A DNA stretch of 37,116 nucleotides. Source: CAYGLV01 sp964351025 (GTDB lineage: Bacteria > Actinomycetota > Thermoleophilia > Gaiellales > Gaiellaceae). The notes beneath the pieces were generated by a model, which saw only the letters and a program-made list of their open reading frames with translations, made no database searches and had not been told where the DNA came from. Where the stretch lies: the NCBI GenBank assembly GCA_964351025.1, contig CAYGLV010000020.1, positions 1-37,116 of the forward strand. Reading direction: 5' to 3'. Below are positions 23,249-31,656 of this stretch, piece after piece (positions within the stretch are counted from its first letter, which is position 1; every line of letters begins with the position of its first letter). The position numbers and the translations under genes were made by a program.

Positions 23249-24124
23249 ATGGCGATCATCGTCGATCGCTCGACCCGCCTCGTCGTGCAGGGCCTGACCG
23301 GCAGCGAGGGCTCGTTCCACGGCCTCCGCAACAGGGCCTACGGCACGCAGGTCGTCGCGGGCGTCACGCCGGGCAAGGGCGGCCGGGACGTCGAGGGGAT
23401 CCCGATCTTCGACACGGTCGAGGAGGCGGTGGCCCAGACCGGCGCGAACACCTCGATGGTGTTCGTGCCGGCGCGATTCGCGACCGACGCCATCTTCGAG
23501 GCCGTGGCCGCCGGCATCGGCACCGTCGTCTGCATCGCCGAGGGGCTGCCCGCACACGAGATGCTGCGCGTCTACAACTACATCCGGCCGCACGGCGTGA
23601 CGATGATCGGCCCGAACTGCCCGGGCGCACTCTCCCCCGGCAAGGCGAACGTCGGCATCATCCCCGCCGAGATCTTCCGCGAGGGCTCGATCGGGCTCGT
23701 CTCCCGGTCGGGCACGCTCACCTACCAGATCGGCCACGAGCTGACCCAGCTCGGGCTCGGCAACTCGACGATCGTCGGCATCGGCGGCGACCCGATCGTC
23801 GGCTCCTCCTTCATCGACATCCTCGCGAAGTTCGAGGACGACCCGGAGACGGAGTACGTGGTCATGGTGGGCGAGATCGGCGGCGACGAGGAGGAGAAGG
23901 CGGCCGTCTACATCGAGCAGGAGATGACGAAGCCGGTCGTCGCCTACATCGCAGGCTTCACGGCGCCGCCCGGCAAGACGATGGGCCACGCGGGCGCGAT
24001 CATCTCCGGCTCCTCGGGGACAGCTCAGGGCAAGAAGGCGGCACTCGAAGCGCGCGGCGTCCGCGTGGGCACGACGCCCACGGAGGCCGCGCAGCTCGTC
24101 GCCGAGCTCGCGCGGGGCGGCTGA
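23249..24124 (+). CDS. sucD: Succinyl-CoA ligase alpha subunit
   Basis: This is the CoA-binding subunit, with the phospho-histidine of succinyl-CoA ligase. It has 291 residues, the usual length. RLVVQGLTGSEGSFHGLRNRAYGTQ is the CoA-binding start. IGPNCPGALSPGKANVGIIP and SRSGTLTYQIGHELTQLGLG are family-typical. The active-site histidine is at about residue 247 in GKTMGHAGAIISG. The ATG at 23249 is 7 bp after the sucC stop. The gene ends 78 bp before the next one; a weak hairpin GCCAC/GTGGC (24154-24169) lies in the gap. Confidence 0.95.
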   Translation: MAIIVDRSTRLVVQGLTGSEGSFHGLRNRAYGTQVVAGVTPGKGGRDVEGIPIFDTVEEAVAQTGANTSMVFVPARFATDAIFEAVAAGIGTVVCIAEGLPAHEMLRVYNYIRPHGVTMIGPNCPGALSPGKANVGIIPAEIFREGSIGLVSRSGTLTYQIGHELTQLGLGNSTIVGIGGDPIVGSSFIDILAKFEDDPETEYVVMVGEIGGDEEEKAAVYIEQEMTKPVVAYIAGFTAPPGKTMGHAGAIISGSSGTAQGKKAALEARGVRVGTTPTEAAQLVAELARGG

Positions 24125-24190
24125 GCGCGGCGTCGCAGAACCGGCGCGATCCGGCCACACAGGCGTGGCGGTTGCATCCGGTGCGCTCCG

Positions 24191-24196
24191 TACACT
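24191..24196 (+). promoter_or_regulatory. Candidate -10 box for the 111-aa gene
   Basis: TACACT fits TANNNT and lies exactly 6 nt before the ATG at 24203. No Shine-Dalgarno is present, so a leaderless start is likely. This would be the promoter of the whole small-protein/type IIG/cupin unit. Confidence 0.5.
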
Positions 24197-24202
24197 GCGC
24201 GC

Positions 24203-24538
24203 ATGGACTGGCTCGCGGCCTACGAGGTCGATACGCCCGACCGCCCGTGGCAGCTCGGTGAGCGCTCGACGCTGACCGTGATCCTGCGTGACCTCGACAA
24301 CGACGACCGGTCACATGCCTTCATCCCGGTCGAGCCCACGCCTCCGGGCGACGAGCAACGCGAGATCATCCTGCGAGCGATGGCCGGCCGCTTCCCCGAC
24401 GCGCGGTGGAAGACCTACAACCAGGAGAAGCAGATCGCGAGCTTCGTCGGCCGCCGGCACCTGTACATCGTGATCTACGAAGAGCACGACGTTGAGAGCG
24501 CGGCGCCGGTCGAGCGGCCCACGCTCTTTGCCGTGTGA
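24203..24538 (+). CDS. Unknown 111-aa protein, coupled to the type IIG gene
   Basis: I do not recognise this family. It is a soluble-looking protein with no signal or membrane segment. It begins MDWLAAYEVDTPDRPWQLG, with a strand-rich first half (RSTLTVILRDLDN) and a helix REIILRAMAGRFPDARWKTY, then IASFVGRRHLYIVIYEEH. The stop TGA overlaps the GTG start of the restriction-modification gene (24535-24538), so the two are co-translated. A leaderless -10 box lies upstream. It could be a modulator or accessory subunit of the restriction enzyme, or an unrelated neighbour; the overlap is the only evidence for a link. Confidence 0.7.
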   Translation: MDWLAAYEVDTPDRPWQLGERSTLTVILRDLDNDDRSHAFIPVEPTPPGDEQREIILRAMAGRFPDARWKTYNQEKQIASFVGRRHLYIVIYEEHDVESAAPVERPTLFAV

Positions 24539-27500
24539 CCGGCCTGCCGCTTCCTCCGGGAGTCGGCTCTGCTTCCGCCCGCTGGCTCTTCTCGGAGCAC
24601 TTTCTTGCCGAGCGCCTTCCGGAGTGGGACGAGTTCCGGACGCTTGAGTCGACCGCCCTGCGAGCGGAGCTGCTGGCGCTCTGGAACGCCGAGCGCGCCG
24701 GGCTCGAGGCGGGCGCGAACGAAGGGCACACCGAGGATCGCTTCATCCGTCCGATCCTCGGCCTGCTCGGCCATTCGTTCAGCCTGTTCGCCGAGATCCC
24801 CGGCGCGGGGAAGACCCCCGACTACTTCCTCTACGGCGGCGACGCCGAGCGCGACGCCGCCGAGCAGGCCGGCGCGGCGGCGAAGGTCGAGCGTGCGCTC
24901 GCGGTCGCCGATGCGAAGCGGTTCGATCTCCAGCTCGACAAGCGGACCGCCGAAGGCGACCCCGTCGCGCAGATCCGCGACTACGTCCTCCTCTCGCGGA
25001 GGCCGTTCGGCATCCTGACGAACGGCCGGGTCTGGCGCCTCTACGCGCGGGACTCGGCGCTCGTCGAGCGGGCCTGTCACGAGGTCGACCTCGTGGCGCT
25101 GCTGGAGGAAGGGTCGCCGGACGATCTCCGGTACTTCGCCGCCTTCTTCGGCGCGGAGGCGTTCCGTCCGGGAGCCGATGGGCGCTCGTTCCTCGCGCGG
25201 GCCCTCGGCGACAGCGCCCTCCACGCCGTCGAGATCTCGGACGCGCTGGAGCGGGCGGTCTTCGCCGCCGTGCCGCCGATCGCGGAGGGTCTCCTCGGGA
25301 GCGACGCGCCGACACGCGAGATGCTCGACGAGGCGTTCGCGAACGCGCTCGTCTTCCTCTACCGCTCGCTCTTCTGTCTCTACGCGGAGGCGCGCGGGCA
25401 GCTCCCCGTTTCGAACTCCGACTACCGCCGTTACTCGATCGCGCAGCACCGGGTCGCGGTCGCTTCGCTTCTCGACGAGGGCCGGTTGCTGTCCGAGACG
25501 AACGACGGCCTGTTCGCCGAGCTCCGCGCGCTCTTCCGGATGATCGACCGCGGCGAGTCGGCGCTCGGCGTCACCGAGTACGACGGCGGCCTGTTCGACC
25601 CCGCGCAGCACCCCTGGCTCGAAGGCCGCTCGGTCCCGGACGCCTTGCTCGCACCCGCGCTCGACGGCGTCTATCGCGTCAGCGGCAGGCTCGTGGACTA
25701 CCGCGATCTCTCCGTCCGCACCCTCGGCACGGTCTACGAGCGGCTGCTCGCGTGGGAGCTCGTCGAGCGCGACGGCGAGCTCGCGCTCGCCGAGTCGCCG
25801 CGCCGGCACGAGACCGGCTCGTACTTCACGCCCGAGCCCGTTGTGGACGCGATCGTCGAGCGGACGCTCGACCCGCTCGTGTCCCGGCGCTCGGAGCAGG
25901 TTCGGGAGCAGGGCCTGAGCGGGGAGGAGGCGCTCGACGCGCTGCTCGGCCTCCGCGTCCTCGACCCGGCGATGGGGAGCGCACACTTCCTCGTCGGGGC
26001 GGCCGAGTTCCTCGCGCAGGCGATCGCGACCGATCCCTCCTACGACGGCGACCTCTCCCTCTCCGACCTCCGCCGGCTCGTTGCGGAGCGGTGTCTCTAC
26101 GGGATCGACCTGAACCCGCTCGCGGTCGAGCTGGCGCGCCTGTCGCTCTGGCTCGTGACCGCGCGCGAGGGCGAGCCCCTGACGTTCCTCGGCAACCTCC
26201 GCGCCGGCGACTCGCTCGTGGGCGCGGACACGCAGACCCTGCTCGACCCGATGACGGGGCTGCTGGAGGCTCACATCGCGGCTTCGGTCGGCGACCTGCT
26301 GCGAGAGGTCGGCGAGCTCCAGCGGCGGGCGACGCACACCGGCGCGGACGCACGCGAGAAGAAGCGGCTCGCCGGCCGGATCGAGGGGCTGCGCCTCCCC
26401 TTGGAGGTGTTCGCCGAGCAGGCGCTCGAGCGCTTCACGCCTCCCGCGGGACGGCGCCGGTTGCACTGGCCGCTCGAGTTCCCCGAGGTGTTCGTGGACG
26501 AGCGCGGCGAGCCGCGGGAAGGCGGCGGCTTCGACGCCGTGATCGGCAACCCGCCCTACATCCGCGTGCAGGAGATCGGGCGCGACGTCGCCGACTACTG
26601 CCGCGCCCGCTTCGAGAGCGCCCACGGCAGCTTCGACGCGTACGTGATCTTCCTCGAACGAGGGCTGAGCCTGCTCGCCCAGCACGGCCGGCTCGGCTTC
26701 ATCGTCCCGAACAAGCTCTTCAAGCTCGACTACGGCGAGCGCCTGCGTGCGCTGTTCTCGCGGCAGGAGCTCGTCGAGGAGGTGCTCGACTTCGGCGCGA
26801 GCCAGCTCTTCGCGGGCGCGACGAACTACACGTGCATCCTCGTGCTCGACAAGTCGGGCGTGCCGGAGCTCTCCTACCGCCGTTTCCGGGGAACGCGCGC
26901 GGCTGTACTGGGAGAGCTCGCCGCTCCGAGCTCGTTGCCTGCGCAACGTTTCGCGACGCGGGCGCTGGGAGGCGAGCCGTGGGTGCTCGTGCCGCCGGAG
27001 GAAGCAGCGGTGATTCAAGCGGCGGCGGAGGGGTCGGAGCGGCTCGACGCTGTCGCGGCACGGATCTTCCAGGGCCTGATTACGAGTGCCGACAACGTCT
27101 ACATTCTCGATTCCCGGGGGGAACGCGGCGGCCGCCGGATCGTTTGGTCAGACGCTTCTGAGCGGGAGCTCGAACTCGAGCCCGATCTGCTGCACCCACT
27201 CGCGAGCGGTGGTGACATCGAGCGCTACGCCTTCAAGTCGCTGTCGAGCCTTCTCCTGTTTCCGTACAAGCGCGACGGAGACGAGATGCAGCTGCTGACC
27301 GGGAGCGAGCTCGACGGGTTTCCGCTGACGAAGGCGTATCTGGAGGAGCACGAAGCGCTCCTCCGCGCCCGGGAGAGCGGCAGGATGGATCACGAGGGCT
27401 GGTACGCGTTCGGTCGAACCCAGAGCCTCGGTGCGCACGACGGACCGAAGCTCGGCGTCGCCGCCACCGTCCGTCGCCTCGAGATCGCCGCTGATCTCAA

Positions 27501-28097
27501 GGGAGGCGTCTACTTCCACAACGTCAGGGTCAACGGCATCCTCGGCCGCGAGGGCGGCATGTCGCTGACGGTCCTTCTCGTCCTGCTCAACTCCCGCCTG
27601 CTCGACTGGATCTTTCGCCGCGGCGCAGCGGGTCACGCGAACGACTACTTCGCGGCCAACAAGCAGTTCATCGCCGGCCTGCCGATTCCCTGCCGGACGC
27701 GGCGGAAGCGGCGACGCTCGAGCCGCTCGGCGGCCGCCTCCACGACCTCGCCTCGCGTGCGGCCGTCGAGCGCGCGGGCTTCGTCGGCTGGCTCGCCTCG
27801 ACGGTGGGGGCGCCGCGCGAGAGGCTGCCCGGCCGCCGCGAGCTCGAGCTGTGCGAGACGCTGACGGCGGACGAGATCGTCTCCCTGCTTGCCCGCGGCC
27901 GAGCACGGCTCACCGTCGATCCGCGCGAGCGCGGCGTCCGCGAGCTGATCGAGCGGGAGCACCGCGAGAGCACGGCTCGCCTCCTCCCGCTGCTGGCCGA
28001 TCTCTCCGGCGCGGAGGCCGAAGCCGATCGGCTCGTGTACGAGCTCTACCGCCTCCCGGAGTCGATGCGCCGTCTGGTAGATCAGGAGTACGAGTGA
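24535..28097 (+). CDS. Type IIG restriction-modification enzyme (frameshifted near the C-terminus)
   Basis: This is a single-chain restriction endonuclease and adenine methyltransferase of the Eco57I/MmeI kind. A PD-(D/E)XK-like nuclease is seen at about 94-128 (TPDYFLY, then ALAVADAKRF). The methyltransferase has motif I VLDPAMGSAHFLVGAAEFL (from D477) and motif IV GNPPYIRV (N672). The target-recognition region ends with NKQFIAGLPIP at about residue 1052. After P1052 the reading frame gives an Arg/Ser-rich tail ending at 27864, whereas the -1 frame continues as LPDAAEAATLEPLGG and runs to 28097, ending with VYELYRLPESMRRLVDQEYE, which is the natural family C-terminus. One C is missing in the C-run at 27688-27690. 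Intact length would be about 1187 residues. GTG start overlaps the upstream stop. Confidence 0.88.
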
Positions 28098-28441
28098 TGC
28101 AGCTGCGCAACCGCGAACGCGACGCCGAGCCGTTCACGACCAAGGACGGCTCGGAGATCCGCGAGCTGATGCACGCGGCGAACCAGAGCCTCGCGGAGGC
28201 GACCGTCGCGCCAGGCCAGGCGACCGAGCGGCACTACCACCGCGAGAGCGAGGAGCTGTACTACCTGCTCGAAGGCTCGGGTGAGATCGAGCTCGGCGGC
28301 GAGCGCTGCGCTGTCGGGCCCGGCGATGCTGTCCTCATCCCGCCGGGCACCCTGCACTGCTTCAGCGCCGGCCTCGAGGGCGCTCGCTTCCTCTGCTGCT
28401 GCGCGCCGCCGTACCGGCGCGAGGACACCTTCCTCGCCTAG
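28097..28441 (+). CDS. Cupin-domain protein
   Basis: A small beta-barrel protein of 114 residues with one cupin domain. The metal-binding motif 1 is seen as ATERHYHRESEELYYLLEGSGEIEL, with histidines and the glutamate in order. Motif 2 is PPGTLHCFSAG, with the third histidine. The ATG at 28097 overlaps the TGA of the restriction enzyme's natural frame (28095-28097). Translation coupling therefore needs the downstream frame, another hint that the -1 frame is the real end of the enzyme. The substrate cannot be guessed. Cupins are common stand-alone enzymes or sensors, so a link to restriction is inferred only from overlap. Confidence 0.82.
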   Translation: MQLRNRERDAEPFTTKDGSEIRELMHAANQSLAEATVAPGQATERHYHRESEELYYLLEGSGEIELGGERCAVGPGDAVLIPPGTLHCFSAGLEGARFLCCCAPPYRREDTFLA

Positions 28442-28496
28442 TCGCGCGCGGTTGGGCAGGGCCGCGACCGAGCCGTTGGTGCGGCTCGCGTGACGA

Positions 28497-28550
28497 GCGC
28501 CGGCCTCGCGTACGCCTGGAACATGCCGGGCGGGGGCGCGAGGCCGGTGC
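28497..28550. terminator. Long inverted repeat between convergent genes
   Basis: GCGCCGGCCTCGCG (28497-28510) pairs with CGCGAGGCCGGTGC (28537-28550), a 14-bp stem with one G-T pair and a 26-nt loop. It sits in the spacer between the cupin stop and the DEAD-box helicase stop, so it could end transcription from both sides. No T-run is present. Confidence 0.5.
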
Positions 28551-28593
28551 GCGTCGTGGTACTGACGGTGGGGGAGCTGGCGGAGCCGCGGGG

Positions 28594-29790
28594 CTAGATC
28601 TTGCGCCGCTGGCGCGGCGCGCCCCACTTCGAGTTCCGGCGCTTTGAGGCGTAGACGAGCTTCGGCGGAGCGGAGCGCATGCCGGTCTCGGCGTACGTCT
28701 CCTCGTGCCCGTTGAGGCGCGCCACGCGGCCGACGTCGGCCTGCTGCTCGGGGAGGACGAGCGTGATCCCCGTGCCGTTCCTGCCGGCCCGGCCCGTGCG
28801 GCCGACGCGGTGCGTATAGCCCTTGTCGTCCTCCGGCGGGTCGAAGTTGATCACGTGCGTGATGTCGTCGAGGTCGAGCCCGCGCGCCGCGACGTCTGTG
28901 GCGACGAGCGTCGAGACGGCGCCCTGCTCGAACCGTCGCAGCGCCCGTTCGCGCTGGCTCTGGCTCATGTCCCCGTGCATGCCTGCCGCTGAGACGCCCG
29001 CGCGCTCGAGCCGGGTGACGAGCCGGTCGGCGCCGCGCTTCGTCCTGACGAAGACGAGCGCCAGGCCGCGCTCCTCGCTGAGCAGGCCTGCGAGGGTGTC
29101 CACCTTGTTGTCGGCGGTGACGGAGACGAAGCGGTGCTCGGTCTCGCCCTTGAGCAGCTCGTGCATGAGCTCGGCCTCCACCCGGACGGGGGAGTTCGTG
29201 TACTCGTGGGCGAGCTGGCCGACGGCGCCGTCGAGCGTCGCCGAGAAGAACATCGTCTGCCGCTCGGCCGGCATGTGCCGGAGGATCCTGTCGACCTGCG
29301 GCTTGAAGCCCATGTCGAGCATCCGGTCGGCCTCGTCGAGGACGAGGATGCGGACGTTGTCGAGCGAGACGAGGCGCCGGTCGACGAGGTCGGTGAGGCG
29401 GCCGGGAGTCGCGACGATGACGTGGGCGACGCGTGCCCGCTCGCCCTGGGAGCGGAGCGGCACACCGCCGTAGACGGACACGACCGAGAGGCCGCGCGAG
29501 CGCCCGAGCGCCTGGAACTCCTCGGTCACCTGGACGGCGAGCTCGCGCGTCGGCACGAGCACGAGCGCCGAAGGCCGCTTCTCCGAGCGGTCGAGCCGCT
29601 CGACGATCGTCAGGGCGAAGGCAAGCGTCTTGCCCGATCCCGTCGGCGCTTTGGCGAGCACGTCCTGGCCGCGGAGAGCGCTCGGGAGCACGAGGGACTG
29701 GATCTGAAAAGGAAACTCGAAGCCGCGCGCGGCAAGCGCACCGGCTACTTCTGCGCTCACTCCGAGCGCAGCGAAAGACTGCTGTGACAT
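28594..29790 (-). CDS. DEAD-box ATP-dependent RNA helicase
   Basis: This RNA helicase has 398 residues, close to the minimal two-domain core. Motifs in order: Q motif FPFQIQ, I APTGSGKT, Ia VLVPTRELAVQV, Ib ATPGRL, II VLDEADRMLDMGF, III FSATL, IV LVFVRT, V VATDVAARGLDLDDI, VI HRVGRTGRAGRNG. The C-terminal tail after about residue 360 is short and basic (SKRRNSKWGAPRQRRKI), with no extra RNA-binding domain. The ATG at 29790 is preceded by GAGGAG at 29803-29808 (12 nt spacing), which can be paired in a hairpin. Such helicases act in ribosome assembly and cold adaptation; the exact role is unknown. Confidence 0.92.
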   Translation of the reverse strand: MSQQSFAALGVSAEVAGALAARGFEFPFQIQSLVLPSALRGQDVLAKAPTGSGKTLAFALTIVERLDRSEKRPSALVLVPTRELAVQVTEEFQALGRSRGLSVVSVYGGVPLRSQGERARVAHVIVATPGRLTDLVDRRLVSLDNVRILVLDEADRMLDMGFKPQVDRILRHMPAERQTMFFSATLDGAVGQLAHEYTNSPVRVEAELMHELLKGETEHRFVSVTADNKVDTLAGLLSEERGLALVFVRTKRGADRLVTRLERAGVSAAGMHGDMSQSQRERALRRFEQGAVSTLVATDVAARGLDLDDITHVINFDPPEDDKGYTHRVGRTGRAGRNGTGITLVLPEQQADVGRVARLNGHEETYAETGMRSAPPKLVYASKRRNSKWGAPRQRRKI

Positions 29791-29803
29791 ACGATTTATC
29801 GAC

Positions 29804-29841
29804 TCCTCTGTTCTGGGTCGAGACCTGCGACCCGAAGAGGA
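29804..29841 (-). promoter_or_regulatory. Hairpin masking the helicase Shine-Dalgarno
   Basis: In the helicase mRNA leader, TCCTCT (29841 to 29836) pairs with AGAGGA (29809 to 29804), and GGGTCG (29833 to 29828) pairs with CGACCC (29820 to 29815), closing a 7-nt loop with a small internal loop. The 3' arm contains most of the Shine-Dalgarno GAGGAG. The hairpin could lower translation until it melts or is opened. Confidence 0.5.
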
Positions 29842-29906
29842 AGCCGATCTCACTGAATAGGCTGAATTACCTATCCGTAGGGCCACGGTAGCAGGAATCG
29901 TGTGGG

Positions 29907-29912
29907 TAAGCT
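29907..29912 (+). promoter_or_regulatory. Candidate -10 box for the PLP aminotransferase
   Basis: TAAGCT lies exactly 6 nt before the ATG at 29919. There is no Shine-Dalgarno. The same TAAGCT occurs upstream of the HTH-Mop gene at 14456. Confidence 0.5.
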
Positions 29913-29918
29913 GGTCGC

Positions 29919-30998
29919 ATGGCCCCGATTTCGTTTGCGCGCGGAGCGCCCGCGCCTGAGTGCCTCGACATCGCGTTGACCGCGGACTGCGCTCGCGAAG
30001 CGATCGAGCGCGGCGGAGCGGCTGTTCTCTCCTACGGGCCGGGCGGCGGCTACGCCCCGCTGCGGGAGTGGCTCGCCGAGCGCCACGGCGTCGAGCCGGG
30101 CCGCGTGATCGTCACGAACGGCTCGCTGCAGGGCTTCGTCTTCATCGCCCAGCGCCTCGCTCCCGGGCGCCGCGTTCTCGTCGAGGCGCCGACCTATGAC
30201 CGGCCCCTGAAGATCCTCGCCGCCCTCGACGCCGACGTCGTCAGGGTGCCGATGGACGAGGAGGGTCTCGACCCGGACGCGCTCGAGCGCGAGCTCGCCG
30301 CCGGGCCGCCCCCCGCTTTCCTCTACACGATCCCCACCTTCCAGAACCCGAGCGGGCGCACGCTCTCGGTCGAGCGCCGCCGTCGGATCAGCGAGATCGC
30401 CGAGCGGCACGACCTGCTCGTGATCGAGGACGATCCCTACGGCCTCGTCCGCTACGAAGGCGAGACGCTGCCACTCCTCTTCGAGCTCGAGGGCGGCGAG
30501 CGGGTCGCCTACTCCTCGTCGTTTTCGAAGACGGTCGCGCCGGGCGTGCGCGTCGGCTACTTCGTGCTGCCGAAGGCACTCGCCGCGGAGATCGAGGATG
30601 TGGCCGTCTCGACGTACATCTCGCCGCCGGCGCTCACGCAGGCGACGGTCCACGAGCTGATCCGCCGCGGCGCCTTCGAGCCCAACCTCGAGCGCGTACG
30701 CGGGCTCCTGCGCGCGCGCCGTGACGCGATGCTTGCCGCGCTCGAGCGGGACTTTCCCTCAGGCACGTCATGGAGCCGGCCCGAGGGTGGCTACTTCCTC
30801 TGGGTGACGTTTCCCGACGGTGTCGTCGCCGCCGAGCTGCTCGTGCGAGCGCTCGAGGCCGGGGTCGCTTTCGTCCAGGGCACCGACTTCTTCCCGGCGG
30901 GGTGCGGCGACGGGACGGGCGCGGCCCGCTTCGCCTTCAGCTTCGAATCGCCGGAGCGGATCGCCGAAGGCGTCGCCCGGCTCGCCGAGCTGCTCTAG
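29919..30998 (+). CDS. PLP-dependent aminotransferase (2-aminoadipate/LysN type)
   Basis: This is a fold-type I class I/II aminotransferase of 359 residues. The N-terminus ISFARGAPAPECLDI and YGPGGGYAPLREWLAERHGV are typical of the 2-aminoadipate/branched-chain transaminase group related to MocR regulators, but it lacks the GntR DNA-binding domain. Other motifs: TNGSLQGFVFIAQ, VEAPTYDRPLKI, TIPTFQNPSGRTLS, VIEDDPYGLVRYEG, and the PLP lysine in YSSSFSKTVAPGVRVGY. R-F-A-F-S-F near residue 340 supplies the carboxylate-binding arginine. Start is a leaderless ATG with TAAGCT upstream. Its amino donor and its pathway are unknown. Confidence 0.85.
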   Translation: MAPISFARGAPAPECLDIALTADCAREAIERGGAAVLSYGPGGGYAPLREWLAERHGVEPGRVIVTNGSLQGFVFIAQRLAPGRRVLVEAPTYDRPLKILAALDADVVRVPMDEEGLDPDALERELAAGPPPAFLYTIPTFQNPSGRTLSVERRRRISEIAERHDLLVIEDDPYGLVRYEGETLPLLFELEGGERVAYSSSFSKTVAPGVRVGYFVLPKALAAEIEDVAVSTYISPPALTQATVHELIRRGAFEPNLERVRGLLRARRDAMLAALERDFPSGTSWSRPEGGYFLWVTFPDGVVAAELLVRALEAGVAFVQGTDFFPAGCGDGTGAARFAFSFESPERIAEGVARLAELL

Positions 30999-31047
30999 GC
31001 CCCGATTCCGGCCGACCCAAGCCAGTGTCCGCCGGGAGGATCGCCGG

Positions 31048-31317
31048 TCAGGGACGCCGGCGCCGGACGTAGAGCTGCGAGAGCAGGATTCCGCCGACCA
31101 GCCCGATCACGAGACTGAGCACGATCACCCAGATCAGCGAGGTCGTCGTCGAGAAGAGGACGAAGCTCACCTTCGTCGTGTCGGCGTTGGCGACGACGAA
31201 TCCGATGACGTAGGCAACGCCGAGCAACAGGAGGCCGAGCTCGATCCAGAACCTCGTCTGCTGCTCGTCCGGGGACAGTCCCGGCTCGCCTCCCTCGTCG
31301 CGCTTGAAGAGACGCAT
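31048..31317 (-). CDS. LapA-domain membrane protein
   Basis: A small integral membrane protein of 89 residues with two transmembrane helices. The segment IGFVVANADTTKVSFVLFST, followed by SLIWVIVLSLVIGLVGGILL, matches the LapA/YciS pattern. The N-terminus is polar and acidic (KRDEGGEPGLSPDEQQ), and the C-terminus is basic (YVRRRRP). The ATG at 31317 has TAGACT (31332 to 31327) 9 nt upstream, overlapping the stop of the preceding small gene. LapA-type proteins in other bacteria belong to envelope or lipopolysaccharide regulation, which an actinobacterium would not share, so its role is open. Confidence 0.8.
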   Translation of the reverse strand: MRLFKRDEGGEPGLSPDEQQTRFWIELGLLLLGVAYVIGFVVANADTTKVSFVLFSTTTSLIWVIVLSLVIGLVGGILLSQLYVRRRRP

Positions 31318-31329
31318 GAGGTCCGTAGT

Positions 31330-31518
31330 CTAGGCGGCTGCGGGCTGTGGCGTGAGCTGGGGGAGAGGGCGGGGAACGAGCCGGGGCTGGAGCGGAGGGG
31401 CGAGCGGCGTCGTCGTCGCAGGGCGGAACGTCGGGCAAGGACGGTCGCCGGGCAGCGCGCAAAGCGCAGCGCAGCGGAAATAGCAATCGTTGCAAGATAC
31501 CTCAAAGAACTTGCTCAT
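31330..31518 (-). CDS. Small cysteine-rich protein, 62 aa
   Basis: A 62-residue protein with five cysteines in the first half (SCNDCYFRCAALCALPGDRPC) followed by TFRP and a proline-rich tail to residue 62. The cysteine spacing C-x2-C-x3-C-x3-C-x7-C could bind zinc or an iron-sulfur cluster, but I do not recognise a named family. The ATG at 31518 is preceded by AAGGGG 3-4 nt upstream, which can serve as a weak ribosome site. The frame is open to 31545, but that start is less likely. It ends 12 bp before the LapA-type gene. An AT-richer spacer with repeats lies upstream. Confidence 0.6.
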   Translation of the reverse strand: MSKFFEVSCNDCYFRCAALCALPGDRPCPTFRPATTTPLAPPLQPRLVPRPLPQLTPQPAAA

Positions 31519-31536
31519 AGCCCCTTTTGCTCGACT

Positions 31537-31555
31537 TCTGTCCATGTCGGACAGA
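31537..31555. repeat. Inverted repeat, possible operator
   Basis: TCTGTCC (31537-31543) and GGACAGA (31549-31555) are perfect inverted repeats with a 5-nt spacer, 19 bp upstream of the cysteine-rich gene's start. The arms and spacing fit a dimeric repressor site. Confidence 0.45.
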
Positions 31556-31610
31556 GCGCATTGTTCCCGTAAGCCGCCCGCCGTTCAAGGGCTCGCGAAA
31601 GGAAAGGCCC

Positions 31611-31656
31611 GCAAATTCCGGCGTTTTCACATCAGGCAAAACTCCTGCAAAAGTCC
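31611..31656. repeat. Cluster of GCAAA-N-TCC repeats in an AT-richer spacer
   Basis: GCAAATTCC (31611-31619), GCAAAACTCC (31636-31645) and GCAAAAGTCC (31647-31656) are near copies. The last two are tandem with an 11-bp period, about one helical turn. They lie in the 180-bp spacer 31519-31698 between the YlbL protease stop and the cysteine-rich gene. No gene is seen in that spacer. Confidence 0.5.

Noticed and set aside
24475..27018. An 847-residue open frame on the minus strand inside the restriction enzyme gene.
   Set aside because: It is an antisense shadow typical of GC-rich DNA: low-complexity Arg/Glu/Ala composition and no domain, while the plus strand shows clear nuclease and methyltransferase motifs.
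27685..27700. Programmed -1 ribosomal frameshifting at the type IIG C-run.
   Set aside because: The CCC TGC context is not a known X-XXY-YYZ slippery heptamer, and no downstream pseudoknot was apparent. A missing C is the simpler explanation, though the slip is not formally excluded.
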